A DNA stretch of 64,000 nucleotides from a virus: the IMG/VR virus record IMGVR_UViG_3300042878_002532, positions 1-64,000 of that record; one strand, written 5' to 3'. The position numbers were made by a program, and so were the translations under genes. Position 1 is the first letter of the stretch, and every line of letters starts with the position of its first letter. Below, piece after piece: positions 40,837 through 48,466 of the stretch. The notes beneath the pieces were generated by a model that worked only from the letters and a program-made list of their open reading frames with translations, did no database searches and was not told where the DNA came from.

Positions 40837-42258
40837 TTTTCCAAAGCCGCCGAATATATCCATTACAACAGATAATCTTTCAGTTATCTCAGGCATTCCC
40901 AATGGTTCGATAATCTTGTTTATCGGTGCCAAAATACATTTCGCAAACTGAATGTCATAATCAATCGCTGGTGCAATCTCAATCGGATAAGAACCTCTAA
41001 TATAAGCAAAGATATCTCCATTGTTATTGTTTTTACAATAGTAGTATTTAATCTTAGTTCCAGACTTTACAAATTCGTACTTAGTCTGTAAATACTTGTT
41101 CTGATGTAAAAGATAGTTATGATAAGCACTTGCTTTTACTGCGAAGTGAGCACCATTTACGAACTGAAGTGGTAAAGATTTATCATCTATTACTTTGACA
41201 TCGTAGTTTGAACAAGAAGACTGCATAGCAATGTCGTCAATATCAGCCAACTCAAACTCTTTACGTAGAGCTTTGATTAGTTTAAGTAAATCCTTTATGT
41301 TGAATGTGTTCGAATGTTCAAAAAGATACTTCACAATGTTGATAATCTTCTCTCTAGCGAACAATGGAGTCGAAGATCTTACTAACTCTACTCCTTTAGG
41401 GAATAAGTATGTCAATCTATCATAAGGAATTCCATCTTCAAAAGAAACATGTTGAATATATTTCTTCTTAGCCAATGAGATAATAGATTCAGAAATTCTT
41501 TCAAGCTCGAAATCTTCTTTGTTTTCTACTCCAAATGTTGCTGCGTAGTCTTCTAAACATTGTTTAAAGTATCCACCATATCTAAAATGGTCCATTCCGT
41601 GAATGTAATCTACTTCTCTCGACCAGTTCCATTCTACTTCACAAGTAAGTGCTCCACTTCCAATAAGTTTCATGAATCCTCTGTCCTTAATGAAAAGTCC
41701 GTCAGAGATTATCATCTCATAGTCTGTTGTAAGAAGTTCTTCAAATTCTGCAAGATTCGCAGCAGTTCCTAAATGATTAGGGTTGTCTGTTTTTATGTTG
41801 TTCTGTGAAAGAACTATAAATTTCTTATCAATCGATTTTAGATTTTCAGTACCTAAAAGAATATCTCTCCAATCAGAGTGGTTTATTGCAGGAAGAAAAG
41901 AAACGAATAGTGAATCGGTATCTGCATAGATTGAAACCGGTTCACTTCTATCTATTGCAGTTACGTTTCTAACACAAAGTCTTTTGTGTAACTCAAAGTC
42001 AAAGTGCCATTGGTTGTACCAATAGTCTTCGTTGACTCTATCCATAGTTTGTGTAAGGTCTCTTCCTTGAGCGGTGATTGTTCCTGCAACGTGGTTGTTG
42101 TACAATATGAAGTATGCTGTTGCGAAGGCTCCATAAGATCCATTCAGAACTAATTTTAGAGCGGTTTGCATCGCATTGTAGTATTCGACGGTCTTCTTAA
42201 CCTCGATTGCTTGCCTTTTCAGTTCTTCTATCTTTTTAAGCTTTTCTTCCTTTGTCAT
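40834..42258 (-). CDS. DNA polymerase, family B, C-terminal half (split gp43-like)
   Basis: A 474-residue fragment of a T4-like replicative polymerase (T4 gp43 is 898). Motif B, KLVLNGSYGA at 35-44, and motif C, YADTDSLF at 111-118, are intact. The 3'-5' exonuclease domain and motif A (DxxSLYPS) are missing. The first 34 residues are one charged helix, as in one arm of the fingers hairpin. The C-terminus LSVVMDIFGGFGK resembles a clamp-binding tail. No intein junction residues are seen. The N-terminal half is not in this window, so the two parts must assemble from separate genes. It is the last gene of the clamp operon. Confidence 0.88.
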   Translation of the reverse strand: MTKEEKLKKIEELKRQAIEVKKTVEYYNAMQTALKLVLNGSYGAFATAYFILYNNHVAGTITAQGRDLTQTMDRVNEDYWYNQWHFDFELHKRLCVRNVTAIDRSEPVSIYADTDSLFVSFLPAINHSDWRDILLGTENLKSIDKKFIVLSQNNIKTDNPNHLGTAANLAEFEELLTTDYEMIISDGLFIKDRGFMKLIGSGALTCEVEWNWSREVDYIHGMDHFRYGGYFKQCLEDYAATFGVENKEDFELERISESIISLAKKKYIQHVSFEDGIPYDRLTYLFPKGVELVRSSTPLFAREKIINIVKYLFEHSNTFNIKDLLKLIKALRKEFELADIDDIAMQSSCSNYDVKVIDDKSLPLQFVNGAHFAVKASAYHNYLLHQNKYLQTKYEFVKSGTKIKYYYCKNNNNGDIFAYIRGSYPIEIAPAIDYDIQFAKCILAPINKIIEPLGMPEITERLSVVMDIFGGFGK

Positions 42259-42259
42259 A

Positions 42260-42640
42260 TCATTTTATTATTTTTGTCGTGTCTATTGCTATTACTTTTG
42301 TTTCCTTTATTTCTATAATATCTACCTTTGTCTTTGTTGTGTCTTTTATCGGTCTTCTGAATACCTTCTTAGGTATTATCTCTACAATAGGTACTATCTT
42401 TCTACTTTCTTCTAATATCTTTGATATTGAGTCTACTTTGTGTACAAGCTCTATGTTTTCGGATTTCAACATTTGTTTTTCATCAGATATTTGACTTATA
42501 TCAGATTTTAGACTTACTATCCAAAAAATTAGAACGATTGTTATAAATACCAGTGTTACTATCGAAGATGCACCGTTTGTTGTTTTGTCTCTACTTCCGT
42601 AGTTTCTTCTTCTGTTGTCGTATTTGTATCTATTATTCAT
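42260..42640 (-). CDS. Membrane-anchored coiled-coil protein
   Basis: A 126-residue protein: a basic N-terminus (NNRYKYDNRRRNYGSR), one membrane segment (VTLVFITIVLIFWIV), a coiled coil and a Thr/Lys/Ile-rich tail. It lies between the clamp gene (8-nt overlap) and the polymerase fragment (1 nt apart). It may be an operon passenger or may tether replication to the membrane; nothing decides this. Confidence 0.8.
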   Translation of the reverse strand: MNNRYKYDNRRRNYGSRDKTTNGASSIVTLVFITIVLIFWIVSLKSDISQISDEKQMLKSENIELVHKVDSISKILEESRKIVPIVEIIPKKVFRRPIKDTTKTKVDIIEIKETKVIAIDTTKIIK

Positions 42641-43421
42641 CTTCTTCTGAAAAATCTTGTTCGAATGAAAGCATTAGGTTTGAGTCTTCGTGTTTAACAA
42701 GCATAAAGTTGTCAAATATGTGAAACTGAATATCATCACTATCATTCACACATCCTAAGAACTTTTTGTTTAGTATTAAGTTAGAACTTCTGTCCGCGTC
42801 GATATTGTCTATCTCCAGCTCCCATGCTGCAGTTTCTGATATCACTACCTTTCCTGCGTTTACTCCAATCTGAAGTATTTTTTCTCCGTTTATAGAAGAA
42901 AGTTTTTTGATATCAGAGAAATCGTTTTTCGCAATCGTAAAAGACCATCTACTGTTTTTCAGGTGAAGACCTTGTTCTAATTTTTGTTTGTTCATGTCTT
43001 TTATCTCGTAGTGTTCACCACCGATCCAGTTCACTTTAAGTTTACCACCAACAATCTGCAATGCTCTTGCATCCATTATACTATCATCTTCCTGAGACTC
43101 TTTGTGAGTTATCTCTATAGTCACCTTATCACTTTCCTTTAGAAAGTTTAGATTCTTCACGAACTTCTTCGCGTTTAGAATGATGATATCTATACCATAT
43201 TCCAAGTCATCTTTCATCTCGAAGAGCTCACTTGTAGGTATATTGTAGTTTTTAAATGCAAGTACGGTAGCCTTACCTAAGATAGAGTACATCATCGTGT
43301 TTCCACTTTCTATCTTAATCTTTATGTTGTCGGATATCTTAGTCAGGTCTTCTAACTTAGATATAAACTCTGGAAGCTTTTCTGATTTTATTCTGAATTT
43401 GTCTTTTCCTGTTTTTGCCAT
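42633..43421 (-). CDS. Sliding clamp (gp45-like)
   Basis: A 262-residue protein from the ATG at 43421 (MAKTGKDKFRIKS); longer N-terminal readings lack support. The overall pattern of repeated beta-alpha-beta units and the end (FMLVKHEDSNLMLSFEQDF) fit a T4 gp45-type clamp, and it heads the operon that contains the polymerase fragment. T4 gp45 gives processivity and activates late transcription, which would fit the late motif found throughout the window. The assignment is by pattern and context. Confidence 0.72.
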   Translation of the reverse strand: MAKTGKDKFRIKSEKLPEFISKLEDLTKISDNIKIKIESGNTMMYSILGKATVLAFKNYNIPTSELFEMKDDLEYGIDIIILNAKKFVKNLNFLKESDKVTIEITHKESQEDDSIMDARALQIVGGKLKVNWIGGEHYEIKDMNKQKLEQGLHLKNSRWSFTIAKNDFSDIKKLSSINGEKILQIGVNAGKVVISETAAWELEIDNIDADRSSNLILNKKFLGCVNDSDDIQFHIFDNFMLVKHEDSNLMLSFEQDFSEEDE

Positions 43422-43439
43422 AATCAATTTTATTTCTAT

Positions 43440-43454
43440 ACATGATATAGAAAA
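43440..43454 (-). promoter_or_regulatory. Motif shared with primase upstream region
   Basis: TTTTCTATATCATGT on the minus strand, 18 nt before the clamp start; same 15 bases as at 36257. Confidence 0.4.
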
Positions 43455-43476
43455 AGTCAAATTTTGTTTATTTGTT

Positions 43477-43487
43477 TTTAATATATA
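43477..43487 (+). promoter_or_regulatory. Late-promoter-like motif (short spacing)
   Basis: TTTAATATATA, 5 nt before the start at 43493. Confidence 0.6.
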
Positions 43488-43492
43488 AAGTC

Positions 43493-44020
43493 ATGATAAA
43501 TAAATGGAATGAATTCATAAGAGAGTTTGTTGAATCAACTGGATTGATTGATGCAAAAATGCAAGAGCTCAAAGATTTGATAGATGGTATGTCCGATGGA
43601 CAGAACCTTATATACGAATGGGAGAACAAAGACGACCATCAGTTATTGGTTAATTTTACTAGCGGTGATCTTTCTCTTAGATATGAGTTTGACATTGATG
43701 ATTTACACGTTACAAAAATTGCTGGTGATACTGTAGACTATAAGACTGATGTTGAGTCTATGGAAGAAGGATTAGATCTTATTGAAAAGGATATTCAATC
43801 CATCTTAGGTATTGATGAAAAAAAGACAAATAATATGAAATATTTGAAAAAATTTGAGTCTTATAATTTTGAAGACTTTACACATTCCGATATGGAAGAT
43901 GTAAAAGATTTATTAGAAGAAGGGTTAACTGCCGAAGAAATCGCAAATGAATTAGACTTTGATGTAAACAAAGTTAAACAAATAATCTCTTCTATTAGAA
44001 AGAGTGAAAAATTTAATTAA
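43493..44020 (+). CDS. Doubly tagged protein with HTH-like end
   Basis: A 175-residue protein from the ATG at 43493; an upstream in-frame ATG at 43472 precedes the promoter motif and is rejected. It opens MINKWNEFIREF, a perfect tag match. At residue 115 a second tag-like opening occurs inside the same frame (MKYLKKFESYNFED), preceded by an A-rich stretch like a Bacteroidetes start site. The last 40 residues (GLTAEEIANELDFDVNKVKQ) look like a helix-turn-helix. Either two tagged genes have fused or the second ATG is also used. Confidence 0.8.
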   Translation: MINKWNEFIREFVESTGLIDAKMQELKDLIDGMSDGQNLIYEWENKDDHQLLVNFTSGDLSLRYEFDIDDLHVTKIAGDTVDYKTDVESMEEGLDLIEKDIQSILGIDEKKTNNMKYLKKFESYNFEDFTHSDMEDVKDLLEEGLTAEEIANELDFDVNKVKQIISSIRKSEKFN

Positions 44021-44029
44021 AAAAAAGTT

Positions 44030-44239
44030 ATGAAAAATTTATTACTATTTGAAGACTACAATGAAGTTCTTATATTAGAAAAAAATATCCCGACTAACCC
44101 AGAACTATGGGCAAAGTGCAAAGCTTCTGCCAAATCAAAATATGATGTTTGGCCATCAGCATATGCATGTGGTTTTGCTGCTAAAAAATATAAAGCAGAA
44201 GGTGGTAAATGGAAAAAAGAAAAGAAAAAGAAGAAATAA
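44030..44239 (+). CDS. Tagged small basic phage protein
   Basis: A 69-residue protein opening MKNLLLFEDYNEVLILE (tag-like), followed by a conserved-looking core: LWAKCKASAKSKYDVWPSAY, then AAKKYKAEGGKWKK and a run of Lys. From memory, this W..AK..AK.K..V.PSAYA.G.A..KY pattern is common in small proteins of large phages and some giant viruses. High positive charge fits packed DNA. Its stop overlaps the next start (TAATG). Confidence 0.82.
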   Translation: MKNLLLFEDYNEVLILEKNIPTNPELWAKCKASAKSKYDVWPSAYACGFAAKKYKAEGGKWKKEKKKKK

Positions 44240-44532
44240 TGGAATATTTATTATTATTTGAACAATTCATATTAGAAGAAAAGAAACCAAAAGGTGGTCT
44301 TGATAAATGGTTCAAAGAAAAGTGGGTTGATATATCTAAGACTAATGCTGATGGAACACATCCACCATGTGGTAGAGATGATGCTGATAAAGGATCTTAT
44401 CCAAAGTGTAGAAAGGTAAGAGTAGCTGCAAGGATGACTGATAAAGAGAAAAAAGCTTCAACTAGAAGAAAAAGAAAAGTTGAAAAAGAAGGCTCTAAAG
44501 GAAGTGGTAGAAAACCAAATTACGCTAAATAA
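44239..44532 (+). CDS. Tagged DUF5872-like basic protein
   Basis: A 97-residue protein from the ATG at 44239 (MEYLLLFEQFILEE), the start that gives a textbook tag and overlaps the preceding stop. The remainder, KGGLDKWFKEKWVDIS, CGRDDADKGSYPKC and RMTDKEKKAS, fits the DUF5872 family known from large phages and giant viruses. It is strongly basic. With its neighbour it is a candidate DNA-associated internal head protein. Confidence 0.83.
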   Translation: MEYLLLFEQFILEEKKPKGGLDKWFKEKWVDISKTNADGTHPPCGRDDADKGSYPKCRKVRVAARMTDKEKKASTRRKRKVEKEGSKGSGRKPNYAK

Positions 44533-44550
44533 AATTTGATAAAAATAAAA

Positions 44551-44582
44551 TAAAAAACCACTCATTTGAGTGGCTTTTTTTA
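44551..44582. terminator. Terminator, CCACTCA family
   Basis: CCACTCA/TGAGTGG stem flanked by A and T runs between converging genes. Confidence 0.88.
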
Positions 44583-45650
44583 TGCGTTATATTTGAAGTT
44601 GTGATTCTCTTCTATATTTAGAAGTGTTTGGTAAATCAACTTAACAATACTCTTAACATCGTCTTTGTGAACAGTTTCACAAGTTGTATGCATGTATTTC
44701 AAAGGAAGTGAAATCAATACAGAAGGAACTCCACCATTTGAATAAGCGAATGCATCTGTATCTGTTCCCGTCGATGTTGAACTTGCTGCCAACTGAACAG
44801 GAATATCTTTTTTATCAGCAACATCCAATACTAACTTTCTCAATTTGTTGTGTACTGCAGGTGCTCTTGTGATAACACCACCTTGACCAGCAACGTGTTC
44901 ACCTTCTTTGCTTGCGGTATAACAAGGTGATGATGTTTCATGACACACGTCTGTTATGATTGCTACATTTGGTTTGATTGTTTGAGTAACCATTTGAGCA
45001 CCTCTCAATCCAATCTCTTCCTGAACAGAGTTCACGATATAAAGTTTGAAAGGAAGTTTTTTACCTTTCTCTGATAATTTTCTAGCAACTTCTGCAATCA
45101 TGAATCCACCGATTCTGTTGTCCAATGCTCTTCCTGTGTAATAGTCTGTTCCAAGTTTCATAAACTCATCTTTAAAAGTGATTACAGTTCCAACATTAAT
45201 ACCCATTTGAAGAACTTCTTCTTTACTTGCAGCACCCACGTCGATAAAGATAGAATCTAAATCTGCTTCTTTCTTTCTATAAGAAATGTGAATAGCTGGA
45301 TGTCCAAAGATTCCGTCTATTGGTCCATTATCTCCCCAAAGTGTTACTCTCATAGAAGGAGCGATTGTAGTATCAGACCCACCGTTTCTGATTACTTTGA
45401 TATACCCTTTTGAATCGATGTGGTTTACAAACCAACTAATTTCGTCGGCATGTGCCTCAATAACTACTTTAAAGTCTGAGTCCATGTTTCCCATAATACC
45501 ATAAGCAGTACCATAGTTGTCAAGTTCTACTTTATCGACATACTTAGAGATATAGTCCATCCAAACTTTTTGACCACCTAATTCATATTCGAATCCTGTT
45601 GGTGCATTGCTGTTTAAATAGCTTTCTAAAAATTTTTCGTCTAATTTCAT
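44580..45650 (-). CDS. M42-family aminopeptidase
   Basis: A 356-residue metallo-aminopeptidase of family M42 (glutamyl aminopeptidase/endoglucanase M group). Metal ligands and catalytic residues are all in place: EAHADE near 65-70, ALDNRIGG, the catalytic Glu pair in VQEEIGLRGA, TDVCHE, and YMHTTCETVHKDD near the end. It would trim N-terminal residues from peptides in the cytoplasm, possibly recycling amino acids. A complete M42 enzyme is rare in phages. It stands alone between a terminator and a rightward operon. Confidence 0.93.
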   Translation of the reverse strand: MKLDEKFLESYLNSNAPTGFEYELGGQKVWMDYISKYVDKVELDNYGTAYGIMGNMDSDFKVVIEAHADEISWFVNHIDSKGYIKVIRNGGSDTTIAPSMRVTLWGDNGPIDGIFGHPAIHISYRKKEADLDSIFIDVGAASKEEVLQMGINVGTVITFKDEFMKLGTDYYTGRALDNRIGGFMIAEVARKLSEKGKKLPFKLYIVNSVQEEIGLRGAQMVTQTIKPNVAIITDVCHETSSPCYTASKEGEHVAGQGGVITRAPAVHNKLRKLVLDVADKKDIPVQLAASSTSTGTDTDAFAYSNGGVPSVLISLPLKYMHTTCETVHKDDVKSIVKLIYQTLLNIEENHNFKYNA

Positions 45651-45720
45651 TTATTTAAGTTTTTGTTTATATCTTTTTTATATGTTTTTTTTGATTATTG
45701 TTTAGAGAACAAAGGTCAAT

Positions 45721-45732
45721 TGGTAATATATA
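45721..45732 (+). promoter_or_regulatory. Variant late-promoter-like motif
   Basis: TGGTAATATATA, 20 nt before the start at 45753. Confidence 0.35.
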
Positions 45733-45752
45733 AACAGAGTAAAACTAATAAA

Positions 45753-46109
45753 ATGATTAAATTTAGACTAAAAGAAGATTGGTATTTAGAGGATTTCTTT
45801 GATAAAGTAAAGATATACGACGCTGGTCATATCTTCTCACCAAAAGAAGACGGCAAATACATAATCAATGGACTCAATGGTGGCAAGATGTTGATGTCTT
45901 TTGATGATATGTTGAAAGCAACTAACAATGATGTGCTTCTTTTTGAGACAATAAACGAACAAGAAATAGAGCTTACTATAGAGGAAGTTCCAGAGGATAA
46001 AGATAATGAAGTAAAGAACTGGAGAATTCAGTTGGATGTAAAGACATCTCTAAAAAATCTTAAAAAAATAGAAGTTTTCATAAAAGAAAACATACAGGAA
46101 ATGCTATGA
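45753..46109 (+). CDS. Hypothetical protein coupled to aminotransferase
   Basis: A 118-residue acidic protein from the ATG at 45753 (MIKFRLKEDWYLED); the longer upstream reading overlaps the promoter-like motif. No family recognised. Its stop overlaps the aminotransferase start (ATGA), which indicates coupling. Confidence 0.72.
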   Translation: MIKFRLKEDWYLEDFFDKVKIYDAGHIFSPKEDGKYIINGLNGGKMLMSFDDMLKATNNDVLLFETINEQEIELTIEEVPEDKDNEVKNWRIQLDVKTSLKNLKKIEVFIKENIQEML

Positions 46110-47191
46110 AGATAAATACAGCAAACGTAACTTATTCTTCTATCGTTCAGATAGGAGAAAACATCAACAAAATAGAGAAGGAGACTGGTGATAAATATTT
46201 GAAACTACACCGAGGTGTGATGGATGTCACTACATTAGATATCGATTCTTTGAATTTGAATCTTGACCTTAATAATGGAAAGACTCAACAATATAGTGGT
46301 AATGATGGAAGTCCTGAATTGATTGAGACTATAAAAGAAGAGTTTGGATTAGAAGGACATGTTATTATAACACCTGGTGGAATGGCGGGATTGGATTTAC
46401 TAATCAACTCTTTAGGTGATGAAACAATCTGGATTCCAAACTATCACTGGGGATCTTGGAATAAGATACTTACTACACACGGAAAAGAAATAAAAACTTT
46501 TGATGATTTTAAAATTGATGAATTCTCACCAAGGTCAGGTACGGTTATGCTTTGTTATCCATCAAACCCAACTGGATATTGTCCTGATGTGGAAGTAATC
46601 AAAAACTTTTTGGCTAGGTCTAAAGATGTTGGGGTTACTGTTGTGTTGGATCTTCCATATTACTATTTGTTTAGTGATATGAATGATAATCTATCTGATT
46701 TCTTTTTTGATAACGTGATTGTTGTTTCATCTTTTTCAAAATCTATTGGTCTTTCAGGATACAGAGTTGGATATATCTCTACTAAAAACGAGGCGTTGTA
46801 TCAAACATTAAGAATAAGATCGTTGTACAAATACAATTCTATTTCTACTCTTCCACAGTATATAGTAAACGAACTTCTTAAAGAAAAAGTAGCAATAACT
46901 GAATATAGAAAAAAAACGGTAGATAGTATCAAAAAGAATATAATGGTTCTTGAAATGAATGGTCTATTATTCGATGAGTATCCACAGATACCTACTGGAC
47001 CTTTCGCGGTTGTGAACATTTCTTATGACGAACTTTTGAAGAATAAGATTTCAAGTGTTCCTTTAAGTAAGTTTACTTTGAACAAACAACTAAAACATGA
47101 AAATTGTAGTAGGATATCGGTGGCGGTCGACCATAAAGTCTTTTGGGAGTATTTTGAAAAGATGCTTGTAAACGAAAAAATCACTCTTTAA
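46106..47191 (+). CDS. PLP-dependent aminotransferase, fold type I
   Basis: A 361-residue aminotransferase of the aspartate aminotransferase superfamily. Key pieces: VIITPGGMAGLDLL (cofactor phosphate loop region), YPSNPTGY near 153-160, VVLDLPYYYLF with the Asp that contacts the pyridine, SSFSKSIGLSGYRVGY with Lys212 as the Schiff-base lysine, and a C-terminal Arg region (CSRISVA). Substrates cannot be read. In a phage it could supply an amino group for modified bases or sugars, or be a metabolic passenger. It is coupled to a small unknown gene. Confidence 0.9.
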   Translation: MKINTANVTYSSIVQIGENINKIEKETGDKYLKLHRGVMDVTTLDIDSLNLNLDLNNGKTQQYSGNDGSPELIETIKEEFGLEGHVIITPGGMAGLDLLINSLGDETIWIPNYHWGSWNKILTTHGKEIKTFDDFKIDEFSPRSGTVMLCYPSNPTGYCPDVEVIKNFLARSKDVGVTVVLDLPYYYLFSDMNDNLSDFFFDNVIVVSSFSKSIGLSGYRVGYISTKNEALYQTLRIRSLYKYNSISTLPQYIVNELLKEKVAITEYRKKTVDSIKKNIMVLEMNGLLFDEYPQIPTGPFAVVNISYDELLKNKISSVPLSKFTLNKQLKHENCSRISVAVDHKVFWEYFEKMLVNEKITL

Positions 47192-47205
47192 GAGTGATTT
47201 TTTTA
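47175..47205. terminator. Bidirectional terminator
   Basis: AAAATCACTCTT/AAGAGTGATTTT over the aminotransferase stop codon, with T run. Confidence 0.82.
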
Positions 47206-47469
47206 TTTGAATTTAGTTATCATTTTTATCGTTCTGGTCGGAACTGTTATGCGAGGATAGCCAGTATTCTCCGGCTTTCTTATATAGGTCATTCCGTCTC
47301 TTCTTGAATCCGCCTCCACGCATAGGTATACGGTTCCGTCTTCTAGCTCTACTTTCGTGTCCACTACATTGAGATCGTAGTTTATTTCACGTACCCATAT
47401 CCATACGAGCGCCGCGAATATGCACGCACCTATTGTTGCACCTATTGTTCTAAATATATCATTTTCCAT
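47203..47469 (-). CDS. Small membrane protein with atypical composition
   Basis: An 88-residue protein with one membrane segment (TIGATIGACIFAALVWIWV) and a short beta-rich end. It is visibly richer in G and C (many CG-containing codons such as cgc, gcg, gtc) than its neighbours, which suggests recent arrival. Function unknown. One base separates it from the upstream gene. Confidence 0.7.
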   Translation of the reverse strand: MENDIFRTIGATIGACIFAALVWIWVREINYDLNVVDTKVELEDGTVYLCVEADSRRDGMTYIRKPENTGYPRITVPTRTIKMITKFK

Positions 47470-47470
47470 A

Positions 47471-47965
47471 TTATCTTCCTAAGTAGTTCATTAGTTCAAT
47501 CATATTCTTTATAGAATATCCGAATGCTTCTAAGTTTTTTACAGTATCTCTAAGAAAAGTAATGTAGGATTCAATCAACTCAATACATCTATCATTTTCT
47601 GCGATGTGTGCATCGATAAGTATTGCTTTCTCTCCCATATTAGTCTTTACTTGAAATCCGATTGCGTAGAATACAAACTTATCTTGTCTCAACTTTTTAA
47701 TCTTTGTTGTTTCCTTACTTCTTTTGTTTAAGAAGAAATTTATATTTTCGTTTATTTGTTGTCTAAACGATAAAGCAGTAGATTGTGCCTCTAATATGTA
47801 TTTAGAATTGGATGGATTTGAAAGATCCGTAGTAAGAGCCTTGAAAAGTGGCTCTACTTGTTTATTCCATTCTGCTCTTTTGTCATTGAAAAGTTCTTCC
47901 AATCTTTCATTGGTTTCTTTTGTCTTTTGTATTCTGTCTAGTTCTTCTTGATTATAAAGATTCAT
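47471..47965 (-). CDS. Helical hypothetical protein
   Basis: A 164-residue charged, almost all-helical protein (probable coiled coil). It overlaps the upstream gene by 14 nt and is followed by the small membrane protein, so the three form an operon. Function unknown. Confidence 0.8.
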   Translation of the reverse strand: MNLYNQEELDRIQKTKETNERLEELFNDKRAEWNKQVEPLFKALTTDLSNPSNSKYILEAQSTALSFRQQINENINFFLNKRSKETTKIKKLRQDKFVFYAIGFQVKTNMGEKAILIDAHIAENDRCIELIESYITFLRDTVKNLEAFGYSIKNMIELMNYLGR

Positions 47966-48380
47966 CTTCGTCTGGTAATATTTTTCTCATCTTCCATTCT
48001 CTATGGATGTTTTTGTTGAAGCAGCTTGACAAAGAGTTTTCAATCATCTCTCTGAAATTAGTCTTTAAGTTATTACTTATATATTCTTCTATGATGTCAC
48101 ACCATTTATCTAAAAGTTCTTTGTCTTCTATGGCTATTGTTGATACATCGGTATTTTCGGAAGAAAAGAATATACATTCGTTTCTTCTATCAAAATGTAT
48201 TGAAAGCCTTCCTGATATAGTTCCCCAATGGTTATTTGTTTGTGACTTTGGTTCTGTATCTATGTCGAAGCTTATCCAATAGTTTTTATGGCCGTATTTT
48301 ATGTCTTTTTGTATCGTCACACGCTCATCATCTTTATGTTTCATCATAAAAGTAATGAACTCATCTATTTCTTCTCTCAT
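47952..48380 (-). CDS. Hypothetical protein
   Basis: A 142-residue acidic protein (MREEIDEFITFMMKHKDDER) with a central beta region (NYWISFDIDTEP, GRLSIHFDRR). No family recognised. First gene of a three-gene leftward operon; no clear late-like motif, so it may be early or middle. Confidence 0.78.
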   Translation of the reverse strand: MREEIDEFITFMMKHKDDERVTIQKDIKYGHKNYWISFDIDTEPKSQTNNHWGTISGRLSIHFDRRNECIFFSSENTDVSTIAIEDKELLDKWCDIIEEYISNNLKTNFREMIENSLSSCFNKNIHREWKMRKILPDEDESL

Positions 48381-48438
48381 CGTTCAGATATTTGTTTTTG
48401 TACCTTATTGTATAGAAATATATAGTGATTGTTTACAA

Positions 48439-48464
48439 AAAAACCTCTCGATTTGAGAGGTTTT
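48439..48464 (-). terminator. Terminator of the PPK2 operon
   Basis: AACCTCTC/GAGAGGTT stem with a T run on the minus-strand side, just after the stop at 48467. Confidence 0.8.
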
Positions 48465-48466
48465 GA

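Noticed and set aside
40834-42258. Split intein in the polymerase
   Set aside because: The fragment starts with a normal Met and a charged helix; no intein C-terminal His-Asn and Ser/Cys/Thr junction is seen.
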